Below, in pieces: positions 24,305-36,229 of a DNA stretch of 64,000 nucleotides. Location of the stretch: positions 15,198,663 to 15,262,662 of the forward strand of contig NC_135776.1 in assembly GCF_028453695.1 (NCBI RefSeq), written 5' to 3'. The stretch's first letter is position 1, and the number at the start of each line of letters is the position of its first letter. Origin of the DNA: Augochlora pura. Its lineage: Eukaryota > Arthropoda > Insecta > Hymenoptera > Halictidae. The notes below the pieces were generated by a model. It did no database searches, was not told where the DNA came from, and saw only the letters and a program-made list of their open reading frames with translations. The translations under genes and the position numbers were made by a program.

Positions 24305-26386
24305 ATGGTGAAGTCACCGGAGGTCGAAAAGAAGGCCGTATGCGAGGCTCCGGATCACGACGATCCGGCAGCATTGCACAAGGCCGCCAACGCCGGCAAC
24401 TTGGAGCTAGTGAAATTCCTGGTGGAGGAACGACAGGTGGACGTCGAAGCGAAGAACAACAACGGGATGACGGCTTTGCACGCAGCCGCGGAGACCGGTA
24501 ACTTCGAGATAGTGAAGTTTCTGATAAACGTAAAAAATGTGAACGTCACAGTGAAGAACAACGCCGGGATGACGCCTCTGCACACGGCCGCCGAAAAAGG
24601 AAACCTGGAGATAGTGAAATATCTGGTGAACGAGAAGAAGGCCGACTTCAACGCGAAAGACAACAACGGCATGACAGCGTTGCACGTGGCCGCGGTGTCC
24701 GGCAACTTCGAGCTGGTTAAGCTCCTGGTGGAGCAAGAGGATCTCGACTTCGAAGCGGAAGCGGACGAAGGCATGACGATGTTGCATATGGCCGCCAACA
24801 GCCAGCATTGGGAGATAGTTGAATTCCTTTTGAGAGAGACAAAGGTCGATCACAACGCCAAAGACAGCAATCACAAGACGGTTTTGCACACGGCGACCGC
24901 CTTCGGTAAATTGGAGATAGTGAAACTGTTGGCAAACGAGAAGGGTGCCGATGTTAACGCCACGGACAAGGATGACATATCGGTCCTGCACATGGCAGCC
25001 TATTGCGGCAACCTCGAGACTGTCAAATTCCTGGTGGAGGAGAAAGGGGCCTACTGCGGAGCGAAAGATAGCGACGGCGTGACGGTTCTGCACATCGCGG
25101 CCGACTCCGGCAACCTGGACGTTGTCAAATTCCTGATGGACAACGAACAGGTGGACATGCAAGCGGAATCCAACGACGGCATGACGGCGTTGCACACGGC
25201 TGCAATCTGTGGCAACCTTGAGATAGTTAAATACATGGTGGACGAGAAGAAAGCCGATCTGAACGCCAGAGACAACAACGGCATGTCGGTGTTGCACATG
25301 GCTGTCTGCTCCGGCGACTTGGAGATGGTCGAGTATCTGGTGAACGAGAAGGAGGCCGACTGCGAAGCCAAGAACAAAGAAGGGAAGACGGCGTTGCACA
25401 TGGCCGCCAACACCCACCAGTGGGAGATCCTGAGATTCCTGACGAGCAAAGAAGGGGTGAACGTTAATGCTAAAGACAACGACGGCAAGACGGCGCTGCA
25501 CGCGGCTGCTTCCTGCAGCAAGTTGGAGATCGTCGAATTTCTGATCAACGAGAGCAAGGCCGACATCGACACCAAAGACAACGACGGGGTGACCGTCTTG
25601 CACGCGGCTGCCAGCAACGACAATTTGGAGGTGGTCAAGTTCCTGATCGAGGAGAAGGGCGCCGATTTGAACGCCAAAGAGAATTACGGCGCGACGGTCC
25701 TCCACGCGGCCGCGTGTCTTGGCAATTTAAACACCGTGATGTTTCTGGTGAACGAGAAAAAGGCCGACTACGAAGCGAGGAGCGACGACGGCATGACTGT
25801 TCTCCACGCGGCTGCAGAAAACGGCTATCTGGACGTGCTCAAGTTTTTCATAGATGAGAAAAATGCCGATCTCGATGTGAAGGACGAGAGCGGCATGACG
25901 GTCCTCCACGCGGCTGCTACTTCCGGCAATTTGGAGATGATCGAGTATCTGATAGACGAGAAGAAGGCGGATTTGAACGCCAAGGATAACAATGGCAGAA
26001 CGGTTTTGCACATGGCTGCTCTCTCCGGCAGCTTTGAATTGGTGAGATATCTCGTCAGTGAGAAAATGGTGGATATCCATGCTACCGACAAAAACGGCTT
26101 GACCGTTTTGCATTTGGCTGCCTCGATGCACGGCAACGTCGACGTGATTAGGTATTTGATAGAAGAGAAGGGCCTGGATATGAATATTACCGACAATGCC
26201 GGCATGACGACTTTGCACGTGGCCGCCAACTCTGGTAACTTGGGCATCACGAAATTTCTGATTAACGAGAAGGGGTTCGATTGTAATGTCAGAGACATTT
26301 ATGGCAGCACGGTTTTGCACGTGGCTGCCGTATCCGGGCAGTTGGAAATTGTCAAATTTTTGATCAAAGGGAAGACACGGTTTTAG
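24305..26386 (+). CDS. Ankyrin-repeat protein (20 tandem repeats, 693 aa)
   Basis: One uninterrupted exon, GC-rich unlike its surroundings. After about 20 residues the protein is a continuous run of 20 ankyrin repeats, each about 34 residues (102 bp), one more than the classic 33. The consensus is close to DNGMTVLHAAASGNLEIV then KFLINEKADLNAKDN. Ankyrin repeats bind other proteins; no catalytic, membrane or signal segment is visible, so the role is unknown. The ATG has a good context (AACAATGG) and follows a strong splice acceptor at 24287. Repeats 3-7 resemble repeats 9-13 at a spacing of 612 bp, which is six repeats. The frame ends in mid-repeat (TTT TAG), and recognisable but broken repeats continue downstream, so the present protein is probably a truncated version of a longer one. 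GC-rich codon choice contrasts with the AT-rich p24 and CDK5RAP3 genes. Origin by transfer or by biased gene conversion is undecided. Confidence 0.9.
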   Translation: MVKSPEVEKKAVCEAPDHDDPAALHKAANAGNLELVKFLVEERQVDVEAKNNNGMTALHAAAETGNFEIVKFLINVKNVNVTVKNNAGMTPLHTAAEKGNLEIVKYLVNEKKADFNAKDNNGMTALHVAAVSGNFELVKLLVEQEDLDFEAEADEGMTMLHMAANSQHWEIVEFLLRETKVDHNAKDSNHKTVLHTATAFGKLEIVKLLANEKGADVNATDKDDISVLHMAAYCGNLETVKFLVEEKGAYCGAKDSDGVTVLHIAADSGNLDVVKFLMDNEQVDMQAESNDGMTALHTAAICGNLEIVKYMVDEKKADLNARDNNGMSVLHMAVCSGDLEMVEYLVNEKEADCEAKNKEGKTALHMAANTHQWEILRFLTSKEGVNVNAKDNDGKTALHAAASCSKLEIVEFLINESKADIDTKDNDGVTVLHAAASNDNLEVVKFLIEEKGADLNAKENYGATVLHAAACLGNLNTVMFLVNEKKADYEARSDDGMTVLHAAAENGYLDVLKFFIDEKNADLDVKDESGMTVLHAAATSGNLEMIEYLIDEKKADLNAKDNNGRTVLHMAALSGSFELVRYLVSEKMVDIHATDKNGLTVLHLAASMHGNVDVIRYLIEEKGLDMNITDNAGMTTLHVAANSGNLGITKFLINEKGFDCNVRDIYGSTVLHVAAVSGQLEIVKFLIKGKTRF

Positions 26387-27255
26387 TGTTATAGAGGATT
26401 GGCTTGATTTTAATCAATTGCAAAATGTTCGTTTACTGATAAATAAAGAGAAGGTCGGATTTAATGATTAGGATAATTATGACAGGACAGTTTTGTACAT
26501 GGCTGCTGTTTTTAATCAGTTAGAGATAATTAAAATTTGTATTTATTTTTTATTTTAATTGTAAGGATAATTATAGTAGGACAGTTTTTTTACATGGTTG
26601 CTGTTTTTACTTCATTATTAATATTTAAATTTTTGCTAAATGGAGAAGACTCGATTTTAAATTTGAAGATTCGTAGCTTTGGATGGCTTTAATTAATAAT
26701 TAGATTCTATGAGCGACAGTTAGCTTCGATAAGCTCTATTACAGTAAATTATAAAAGGTTCAGTTTCCGATAAATGAAAAAATAGCGGATTGTAATGCTA
26801 AAGATAATTATATTAAGTTAGTTTAGGACATAATCGCCGATTCTAGTCAATTATACGTACTTAAATTTCTGATAAATGCAAAAACCTTAATTTTAGTGTT
26901 AATGAGGGTGCTAACTATAGTATGATAAATTAGAGATAATCTTCGTTTAAGGATATATGGGAAAGATGTCGATTTTTAGCAATAAGAACAATTATGGTAA
27001 AATAATTTTGAACTTGGCTGTCTCTCTGGTATTTTGAACATTGTTAAATTTTTGGTAAATGATAACTGATTGAATACTAAGGACAACAATGGCAAAACAG
27101 TTTTGCACGTGTCTAATGTCTCTGTTAATTGGGAAATGGTTCTTATGATAAATGAAAATATATCCGATTTTTATGCTGAAAATAATTATAATAATAATGG
27201 CAAAACTGTTTTGTGCATGGCTGATGATAACGTGGACGTGTGTCTGAATTCCTGA
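26387..27255 (+). pseudogene. Decayed 3' continuation of the ankyrin array
   Basis: Past the stop codon, frame-shifting translation still shows repeat pieces. These are LLINKEKVGFND near 26433, DRTVLYMAAVFNQLEI near 26490, INEKIADCNAKDNY near 26770, NNYGKIILNLAVS near 26990, and TKDNNGKTVLHVSNVSVNWE at 27073-27132, followed by NNNGKTVLCMADD near 27190. Stops, frameshifts and deletions interrupt them, and composition has drifted to high AT. About eight repeats may once have stood here. A late AATAAA at 27379-27384 could be the ancestral poly(A) site. There is no evidence that this stretch is translated today. Confidence 0.8.
26442..26447 (+). terminator. Candidate poly(A) signal AATAAA of the ankyrin gene
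   Basis: AATAAA lies 56 nt after the stop codon, inside a decayed repeat. It spans what would be the Ile-Asn-Lys codons of the repeat's INKE/INEK motif. Confidence 0.45.
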
Positions 27256-29290
27256 AAAATATAAAAATTGCTGCCTACTTTAAATTTAGCATTGTTAGTT
27301 CTGAATATATTTACAGCTAGTGTAACCACCTGTTTTATTTCACAACCCCGTTAGGGGCGAGCAAACGATTGTAAAATTAATAAAGTATCATGGAATAAGT
27401 AAATGTGCGTTTTTTAACTCTTTACCGACCGATAGTTTATAAATGGGCTTTTAGAGATTTGTTCATTATTAAGATATTTTAAAAATTCTGTCAGAATTGG
27501 GCGGAAAATCGCGCATTTTTATTTACCCTATAATAAACTACTCCAATGGACAATATATTGTTAAAAGTTGATAATACTATAGATTGAACCACTTTAGGCA
27601 CGTAGTTCACTAATTGACTGTTCCATTTAGACAGATGCCACTACCGTACTTTTCTATAGAGTTGATAATACAGATCCCAAGCTTATCCTATACCTCGTCT
27701 GTGCTATTATCTTGTCACTAAAAGATTGTAAATTCTTAAACATTTAATTAAAATATTCAAGCGACTCTCTTAAATTCGGAGAAATTTTTCTCGAAAATAT
27801 TGTTCTTCTAAAGATTATATTTTCTTTCATTGTGCCACAAAAAATAATTATTAAATTACAGTTTCATCTATTGAGGAATTTTGTAGCATATTCCTTGCGC
27901 TTTAATTTTATTCCATAAAAATCGAAAAATTTAAAGCCAAAAAATACATTAATATATTATTTTTTCTTTTCTTTCACTACTATACTTGTTAGTATACTAA
28001 CGCCTCTTACGGCAATATTAGGAAAGTCGATAAAGAAGTTTCTACAGCGACAAGAAATGCTGAAATTGTTCGTCAAATTACAGACGTTACCATCGCATGG
28101 CTTTTGCTAACAGTTTGAGCGTTTTGCCACGGTGCACTATGGCGCTATTGTATAATACTGAGAGCACATTTAAATGTTGAAGTGTCTTAAATATATTTTC
28201 TTAACCCTGGAATCATCAGATTTCGTATAATTTGACATGGACGTATTTTCAATACAGAATTAATTATCTGTTGCTAGCTTGTATATGTATGATAATTATA
28301 TTATTATTAAATATTTTAATATTTCAGGGTACAAGGGTAATTTCTGTGTGCTCTCACATTCCATCGTAGTTCTTCATTTTAAATAGTTTACAAAAAGCCA
28401 TTGAGCAGTGTAACACTCGAAACTTGAAATATTAAAATTTAATATACATAATAAAAATAAATATGAAATATAATGTATATAACACAATTATAAAATGGAA
28501 GTAAAATATACAGAAACTATATATAATAAATATGTCAAAAAAATAAAATATAAAATATTCAGAAAATATATATGATAAAAATATAAAAATATTAGTATGA
28601 TTTTCTGATTATAATTATTGTACCGGTATAGTACTGGTACAATATATTGAATATTACATTGTCATTTGCATATTCAGTTGTAATTTTCGTTCTGGTATTA
28701 AAATAATAATAACATTTCTATTGATACAATTAGCTTTAATCTACTTTTTAAATAATATATTTTTACTGACTAATATTTTTATATATATATAGTAATACTA
28801 AAGAAATAATATCTAGTCACAATTATTACAATACTGCAACCTAATTTACTATTCGCACTCTTCCGATATTGCACAATTACTTCAACTAATTTCTGATTAC
28901 ATGCAGCTCGCTCCTCTGTAACAATTAAAAACGCGTGGTTGGCTCACTGCCGGCTAGTTACTGTTTAGTCACAGTATTACATGAACCTTCTTATTGTTCG
29001 CATAGTCGTCGTACTGTTGCCCAACTTTCTCTTAGGCGACTGATTTTTTTTTTGCTCGCTCAGTTTTTGGAGATCATTTTAACGGTATCGAGGATTTCTT
29101 GAGCAGAGTTTTTGCAAACACGAGAGGGAAAGTTTAATACCAAATGACACGTTCTTTACAACAATGTATCAATACCAGTGTAGCAGTAAATGCGAACAAA
29201 AAGTTGAAAAAAAACCCATGAGATTGCACGTGTTTCAATGACACGTTCGATATTTGCGTTTTTCATAAATATGTCTATATGGTAGCGTGT
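27256..29290. other. AT-rich intergenic region
   Basis: No gene seen. It contains a possible old poly(A) signal at 27379-27384 and long A/T-rich stretches. Open frames are absent or very short. Confidence 0.5.
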
Positions 29291-29291
29291 A

Positions 29292-29510
29292 TATAGAGGG
29301 TGACCAATTTAAATGGAGTCAGTCAAATATCTACGAAATTCTCGATTTTTATTAAACATTATTTCAAAGGAAGTTCGAATGATTTTAGGGGGTGTGTGAT
29401 CGATATTGACATAATTTTTCTGGATGAGCACGTCGAAGACATTCGAAGGTCTACTATATTTTTTAAATGGGATCATGTATTTGTTATTATAGTAGTGTTA
29501 TAGTTATTGT
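29292..29510 (+). repeat. Probable dispersed-repeat fragment with AGGGTGACC end
   Basis: It starts with AGAGGGTGACCAATTTAAAT and continues with sequence that resembles the CAGGGTGTCCCATTTAAA dispersed repeats I know from insect genomes. The short open frame inside is probably not a gene. The identification is from memory of the repeat style. Confidence 0.4.
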
Positions 29511-29690
29511 AATATATGTATATTACAGGTACTAAGTATATGTATTACAGTTATTACAGTATATATATTATAGTTATTATAGTATATATATTATAGTAAT
29601 TATAGTACATATATTTCAGTTATTATAGCACATATACTATAATAGTTATAGCATATACATTACGATAATTATAATACATACATCCTAATT
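29480..29690. repeat. TTATAGTATATA-type minisatellite
   Basis: Imperfect tandem copies of a unit of about 20-26 bp (TATATTATAGTTATTATAG), eight or nine in number, with drifted outer copies. Confidence 0.7.
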
Positions 29691-30003
29691 ATTATACCAT
29701 TTTCTTCATAAAAATACTGCGACATCCACCACATAATTACTAATTCAGAAAATAATTGATTAGATCAATTTAATCTACTCACCTACAATATCAATTCAAA
29801 CAAACTTTATCTCATTTTACAAATCGCCACGCACAAATTTGTAACGTTTTGCAGCATTTAAAATCGGCTCGAAGAAACGATTATCCCCCAAATCATTTCT
29901 TTCGAATATCGTTTAACAATAATTTACAAGTCCCGCAATTTTTTCGTATAATCATGAATGAGCATTCACGGGTTGCACAATACTTTCTACAATCATACTT
30001 ATA

Positions 30004-30022
30004 CCCCCCCCCCCCCCCCCCC
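30004..30022. repeat. Poly-C run (19 C)
   Basis: Nineteen C in a row, preceded by ATA and followed by TCCTCC. Length is probably variable and prone to sequencing error. Confidence 0.95.
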
Positions 30023-30490
30023 TCCTACAACGACAACCTGTAATTCCGTCAATGAACTTGGAACTGTTAAGATTATTTAACGATCGCGTGCGACCGTCGT
30101 ATACACACAGCTCCTCCTATCACCACAACTTTCTCCCAGTGCCGATTGTCGGTTTCTCGCTGTCGGTTATTAGCCTTTTTTTGACATTCCCGACTTGTGT
30201 CTCGGCCGCGTTCGATCGCAAGAGAAACGGATGCGCGAATTGCAACGCCTAGACGTCTCTACGCAAAGTGACAATTAACCCTTTATTCTTTCATTCGGTT
30301 TCTACTTGCAGACAACTTGCGAGGCATTTGCTATGGTATCTCAGGTTGATGGAACTGTCAATCATCAATGTCGTTATTGGTTATCTCGGAGACCTTGTAT
30401 AATTAAAACCTATACATCGTCCTGTAAAGAAAACTAAAATTATTTAATAAAATGTCGATACATTGTCACGCGACCTCGATGTCACACGGG

Positions 30491-30927
30491 TTAACCCTTT
30501 GCATTCGAGCGATGCCTCTGCAGCCACCATTTAAGATCATTACGTAATATTAGACAAGACTATTATAATAAATCTTGTAGCACCATTCGAGATTATTACG
30601 TAATATTACGAGATTATTATAATAACGTATAATTGTTACGTAGAGTCAATTATGCGCGTAAATTACAGCGACAAGTAGTTTAAAGTATTAGGTCTACCGC
30701 AAAATTCTATCTGTTCTTAAAAAAAAAAAGAAAACAATACATTTTGTAAGCACCTAATATTTATTGTATTATTATAATAATTTAATATCATCGTAACTCA
30801 TAACCTGTCGCAAATAAAATGACATTAGCGGGCATAATTTTCCAGTAGATTTAACATATAGACACCATAGGTCGTCCAAAATAGTTCTACATTTCGAATT
30901 AAAATAATGCCGAGTGCAAAGGGTTAA
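30491..30927. mobile_element. TTAACCCTTTGCA-ended inverted-repeat element (437 bp)
   Basis: The left end reads TTAACCCTTTGCATTCG. The right end, reverse-complemented, reads TTAACCCTTTGCACTCG. The interior is AT-rich with internal near-repeats around ATTACGTAATATTA and has no coding sequence. This is the clearest member of a family with similar termini elsewhere in the window. Confidence 0.6.
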
Positions 30928-31559
30928 AAGAGAATAGTTGGGCAACGCTGTTCGACGGACTTTCGAAATTGTAATCGACGTGTCTCTCGAAAATATATTC
31001 TTACGAACCGGAAACGAATTCGAATTCATTTTGCTCTCCTTATGATTTTCGAAAGGCGCGGACGTTCGTCTCTCTAAAAATATTTCGCGCGTTGATAGCC
31101 ATGATCGTGCACTTTCACGCGCGACCTGTCATAGTTTGCCGAAACGTAATGGCACCGTTTCGGAGTACATTACAATCGCGCGTATATCCGAGACGATAAT
31201 TAGAGCGTGCCCGGATACCTGTTAAACAGGTGAGAGGATAATTTGGTACCGTCTACGAAATTTCGGGGCATTAAATGGCTTTATTTGAACAAGCCGAAGC
31301 GTGCCGTGAAATGTTTTGACAAGTGAGACCGGCATAATAACGCAAGGAAAGTATAATATTTGGAGAGCGAAATTTATTTCTACGGAATCTACCGTGATAC
31401 ATCTTCTAGTATTGTTTTTTTTATTGTGTTTTCATAATGACTCGAAAATGTACTGGCCCTGATATGGTGCAGCTTAATCTCGCCAATTTATTCGCGAATT
31501 ATTAATATGTTTGTAATGTGCGCGATACGTGAGAGTACAACAACAACAAGCTTGATGAG

Positions 31560-32015
31560 AGAAATAAAAGTTCAACAATGCAAAAGCATCGCAATATAAA
31601 TAAATGTTTAGTTATACAAATGAAAACTTCCCCATGTATATAAAAGTTCGATAATGCTAATAAAAATTTAGCAATGTAAAAGAAAGTTTGATAATGCAAA
31701 TAAAAGCTTAGCAATATAAAAAGTAAAGTTTGACAATGCAAATAAAAACTTGGGCGATGTAAATGAAAATTTAGAAATGCAAATAAGAACTTGGCAATAT
31801 AAATGAAAGTTTGATAATGCAAATAAAATCTTGGCACTATAAATGAAAGTTTAGAAATGCAAATAAGAACTTAGCAATATAAATAAAAGTCAAATAAATA
31901 AATAAAAGTTTGATAATGCTAATAAAATCTTGGCACTATAAATGAAAGTTTAGAAATGCAAATAAGAGCTTAGTGATATAAATAAAAGTTTGATGATGCA
32001 AATAAAAGCTTAACA
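31560..32015. repeat. 20-bp minisatellite (AAATAAAAGTTTGATAATGC)
   Basis: About 22 diverged copies of a 20-21 bp unit alternating between AGTTTGATAATGC and AGCTTAGCAATAT forms, so a dimer of about 41 bp is the higher-order unit. The minus-strand open frame here is a product of the repeat. Confidence 0.8.
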
Positions 32016-32585
32016 AACCTAGGATCTGTTTCACTGAGTAACGAACGTGTTTAACAAAATTGAGAAACCATAGCCTAATCTTTTCCACAGTTGTTTAAAA
32101 ATACTTTATAAACTAAATGTCAACTTGTTCAAGAAATTCTGCGGTGGAAAGTTACAGCTGTCACGTCTCGAATGAATTAATGAATATTATATAAATATGT
32201 GTTGCTCTTATACCAATACTATGATCGCAGTTTACAGTTTCAAGAAAAAACAAACAATACATAATTGTGCGTAAAAATAAAAAGTAAATAAATGAATAAA
32301 TTCGGCGACTGAGAGTAGACATACGACCGTGAAAGGTTGAATCGGACGAAACGAAAGAAATCACTGTAGTGCAGTTCGCGAATACGCGGATTTCTTGGAA
32401 TTCGAGTGTGTAAATGGAGCATCGTGATTAACATAAGTGAAATCTCATCTGAGCTCTCCGGAAATTAGTCAGAGGGCACGTGACGGGATCTGCGACATCG
32501 TTGCATAGTTGGCTAAAATCGTCGAAACGTTAACATCATCTTTTTTATAAATAATTTGTTCAATGCATAGGTTTTCCAGCGCGCA

Positions 32586-32928
32586 GATTCCAATGTAATA
32601 TTATTGCATATTATATAGTAGAGTGTTATGCTATATTATACTCTATAATTTTTATAATATCATATATTATTTATTATAGAGTATAGTACGTAGAATACAT
32701 AAGCTTGCATAACCTATATAGTTCTCTAAACAATTTTAAACAATTCGTTTTGAGGTCGTAGATTCCAGTGTAATATTATTATTATACATATTATATAGTA
32801 AAGTGTTATGATATATTGTACTCTATAATTTTTATAATATTATACACTACTTATTATAGGGTATAGTATATACAATAAGTACCTTGCATAACCTATACAG
32901 TTCTCTAAACAATTTTAAACAATTCATG
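32586..32928. repeat. Tandem duplication, about 175 bp, two copies
   Basis: The segment starting GATTCCAATGTAATATTATT recurs 175 bp later starting GATTCCAGTGTAATATTATT, and both copies end in CTAAACAATTTTAAACAATT. Each copy contains an internal inverted repeat (ACTCTATAA and TTATAGAGT). The copies differ by scattered substitutions and small indels. Confidence 0.85.
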
Positions 32929-33061
32929 TTACTGAATGTCTTTAAAATTGGTCATCGAAATTTCATTCTTTATCGATATAATTCTTATAATATAGATAGT
33001 TGTATTGTACAAGGATATTTCATTCCAAATTTCATATTTTTAATAACAAATTCCAATTCAG

Positions 33062-33200
33062 TAGATTGAAAAATACCAGTGAAATATTATTGAAAAATAC
33101 AAGAATATCGATTGAAAAATACCATTGAATATGAAATGAAAAATAGCATTGTATACGAAATGAAAAATGCCATCGAATATCATGAAAAAATACGAGAATA
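33062..33200. repeat. 24-bp-type minisatellite (GAAATGAAAAATACCATTGA)
   Basis: Five or six diverged tandem units built around GAAAAATACCATTGAATAT. Confidence 0.7.
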
Positions 33201-33239
33201 TAAATTTCCATAAGAATCATGTTAAATCATAACGATTCG

Positions 33240-36229
33240 TGGTCATACTTTGAGGAGAAGGGTTAATATCGCGGCTGGACGGATCAGGAAGAGCCGCGAA
33301 CAAAGAGAGGTGGGCCGTTGTTAACGAGCGTAAAAGAAAACGGCGGCGCCGCAGGTGCGAAAGCCAGGGGGATCGGTATAATCAGTGTCAAGTACACGAG
33401 AGCCGATCGCAAAACACGCGTAATTATGAGATCACGGAGGGAAAAAAGAAACCTGCACGCGTACCGAGGCCCAATTTCGCGGTTTCTTGCGGTTTCGGGT
33501 ACGTAACGCAGAACGGTTCACGGGAACCGTTTGATACGATCTGGTCGGTACGTTTGGCTTTCTTGCCGGGCGACGCGCGTTTCCTGGCTGGCCCATGGTC
33601 TACTCTAGGCAACAGCATCTCTCTCTCTCTCTCGGTCCGCTGTAAATTTCGCGGGTAAAAGTGAATTAGTATGCGTTCACGGTGCAGCATAGTTTAACGT
33701 TCCACTTCGGGCGACCTGTTGCCGGGCGGTTCCGCGAAAATTTTCGTTCCGACTTCTCGGCAACGAGATCGTTATATTAGATTGCCGAGAAAGTAATGTC
33801 GATCTCACGGACGTTCCGAGTGACCACGCGCATCACTGATCATCCGCGATTGTTGTTAACACGCGTGTCCGTCCGCGTAACGAAAATTTCGTCGTTTCGC
33901 GAACAAGCGCAGCTGAACGATATAAATTCGTCGGAAAACAATTTTTCATTCGAAATAAATTAAATTCTAATTTTTACCAAACAGAGATCATTCTAATAAA
34001 GACTAAATTATGCGTTAGGATGGTGACTGCGGGAAAGATAAAGCGTCCTTTGAAATTTTAGTATTATATCATAGCATTGTGTTATCGCGAAACAAAAGTC
34101 TGCTTTTTCCATCAAGTAAATTATTAATGATGAAAAAGTGCTAATCAAAAGTACCTCCGAGTCACCATTCGAGTGCAAACGGTTAATTATAAAATACAAA
34201 CGAGCCTGGCACTGTTACAATTATTTGTAGAAATAGTACAGTAGAAAGGGTTAAAAAATCGAAGATAAGCGTGCACCGTTTCCAGCCCAATAGCCAAGAT
34301 GGACGCTACACTGATTTCGACATAAGTAGTCGGATAGCATCGGTTTTCCGTCGCGATACCGCGCGTTATTTGCGCTGCCGGGGAAGCATCGAGGGTCGCG
34401 GAAGGGACAGACTGTTAATTTATAAATGCACTTTCGACGTTCGGCGCGCAAACGCTTCCACGGTTCGTTTGCTCGAGAGCCGCGGCGATGTAATCGATCG
34501 TAACGGGACGCGATATAATTTCGTGAGAACACGGCTGGAACAACACTGGTTGCTTCACGCTGGGGGGACACATTAGATTCGTAACGCGCCCTTGCGTAAC
34601 ACGCTCTTACCGTGTATACTAGGAAACGTTCGATCACGGACGATCACGGTGGCCGTAGAGTGGCCATCGACACGTTTTTCCTCGGAACGCGTTTCAAAAT
34701 CGGGATTCCCCCCGGTTCCGTTGCGTAGCTGGTCGAACATTTATCGTCGGAAACGTCGACACGTGGACCGGGTAATTAGGGACGCTGCGGATGGGTTCGT
34801 GAAGTTCGATGGTTTCCTTCGTGTCTTATTTGATTTTTGAATGACGTATCTTGGTACTCATATTTTGTTTGATCTAGTCTAGACAGTAATGAGAATTTGT
34901 AACACATGTGTGAACTGTTACGATCGAACAACTATGATCTTGGCCGCAGTCACTATGGTTGCGCTAGGACGTCTTTTATACCTTTCGTGCAAAGGTGTAT
35001 AGGATGTCTGTGAAAAGAGGGGTTAATTGAATATATGCAAGATATATTTGACAATAATTCGACTGGTTTAAAGCATCGATGAATAGGTAAATAAATTAGA
35101 TGTTTTTAGGGTGAAGTTGCTGGTTTTAACCCTTTGCAGTAAGGTAAAGAGTCTGAGAAAGCACTAAAATTGGTTGACGATTTTTATATTAATGAAGCTT
35201 AGTAATAATAATATAATGATAATAATATTGATAATAATATAACAATATAATAATATAATAATATAACTTCAATAACATGAGAATAATGACGGTATTTAAT
35301 AACATTACTCAAAGAGCACTGTGCCACATAAAATAAGACGTACTATATTTATAGTGAAATATAAAATCATTTTTCTGAAATTAAAAGAATGATTTTACTA
35401 AAAGTCCAAGTAAATTGAAAATAACGTAACAATATTCTCAAATTCCCCATCATAATTAAATAAAATCCGCGGTCTCTTTAATAAAATTAGCAGAAAGGTT
35501 GCCCCATTTTCTCGTCGCCTTTCTAATTAAATGATAATGATTATTTACTGTTATCGCGATGCTGGAAATTTGATTTTCAATTTAATAAGATTCGATTTAA
35601 TAACGAGTTAAACGGGGATACCTAGATTATAGTTAGACGTTCGCGTTAGAGGGTGCAAGACGAGACGCATTCGTATTAATTTCCAAATATAGCCGTGCAC
35701 ATGGCCAGAAATAAATCGTGCGCTATTTCCGTCGTTTTTCGAGCACGGCAATCAACGACGTCGTCAGGGAAAAGACAGATGGTAACCGGCAACAGGTGAG
35801 AGAAAGGATATTTAAGGGGTGGCTCTCGATATAGTAAATAAATCGGGGGTGGTTGTTTGATGGACACTGTTCACGTATATTTGCATCATTCGTGTTGCAT
35901 ATCTGGAAACGTTTGTTTTTTTTACTATATGTAGATTCTTTACACTGAACGTTGGATAACAAAATACGTTATTTATGGAAACGACTTTTTGGATCTTCTG
36001 TTTTTTATTTTATAGCGATTGAAATCAATTCGAAAATTGGAGTGATATATATTTCTTATTAGGAAATTTTTGTGATTAATTTCTAAATAATATTTGGATA
36101 ATAGTAAACACAGTTTATACATTTTGCTCATACGTGACATGTTTTTGAGGAAGTCTATTTGAAATGTTTAAAAAATTAGGAAATCTGTAGGAAATTATAT
36201 TGGTTAAAGAATGACATTTTATGCTATGC
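33240..36229. other. Non-coding region, GC-richer between 33.2 and 34.85 kb
   Basis: CpG-containing, GC-richer sequence from about 33240 to 34850 has overlapping open frames on both strands with no recognisable product. After it lies AT-rich DNA with an ATA/ATAAT tract at 35200-35280. There is a CT microsatellite at 33618-33633. I see no gene. Confidence 0.45.

Noticed and set aside
24407..25705. Long minus-strand frame (432 aa) and others opposite the ankyrin gene
   Set aside because: They arise because the GC-rich 102-bp repeat avoids stops in the complementary frames; their translation is itself periodic. The plus strand has the coherent ankyrin pattern.
34251..34840. Overlapping frames up to 128 aa
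   Set aside because: Same GC effect on both strands; no recognisable domain or splice-consistent extension.
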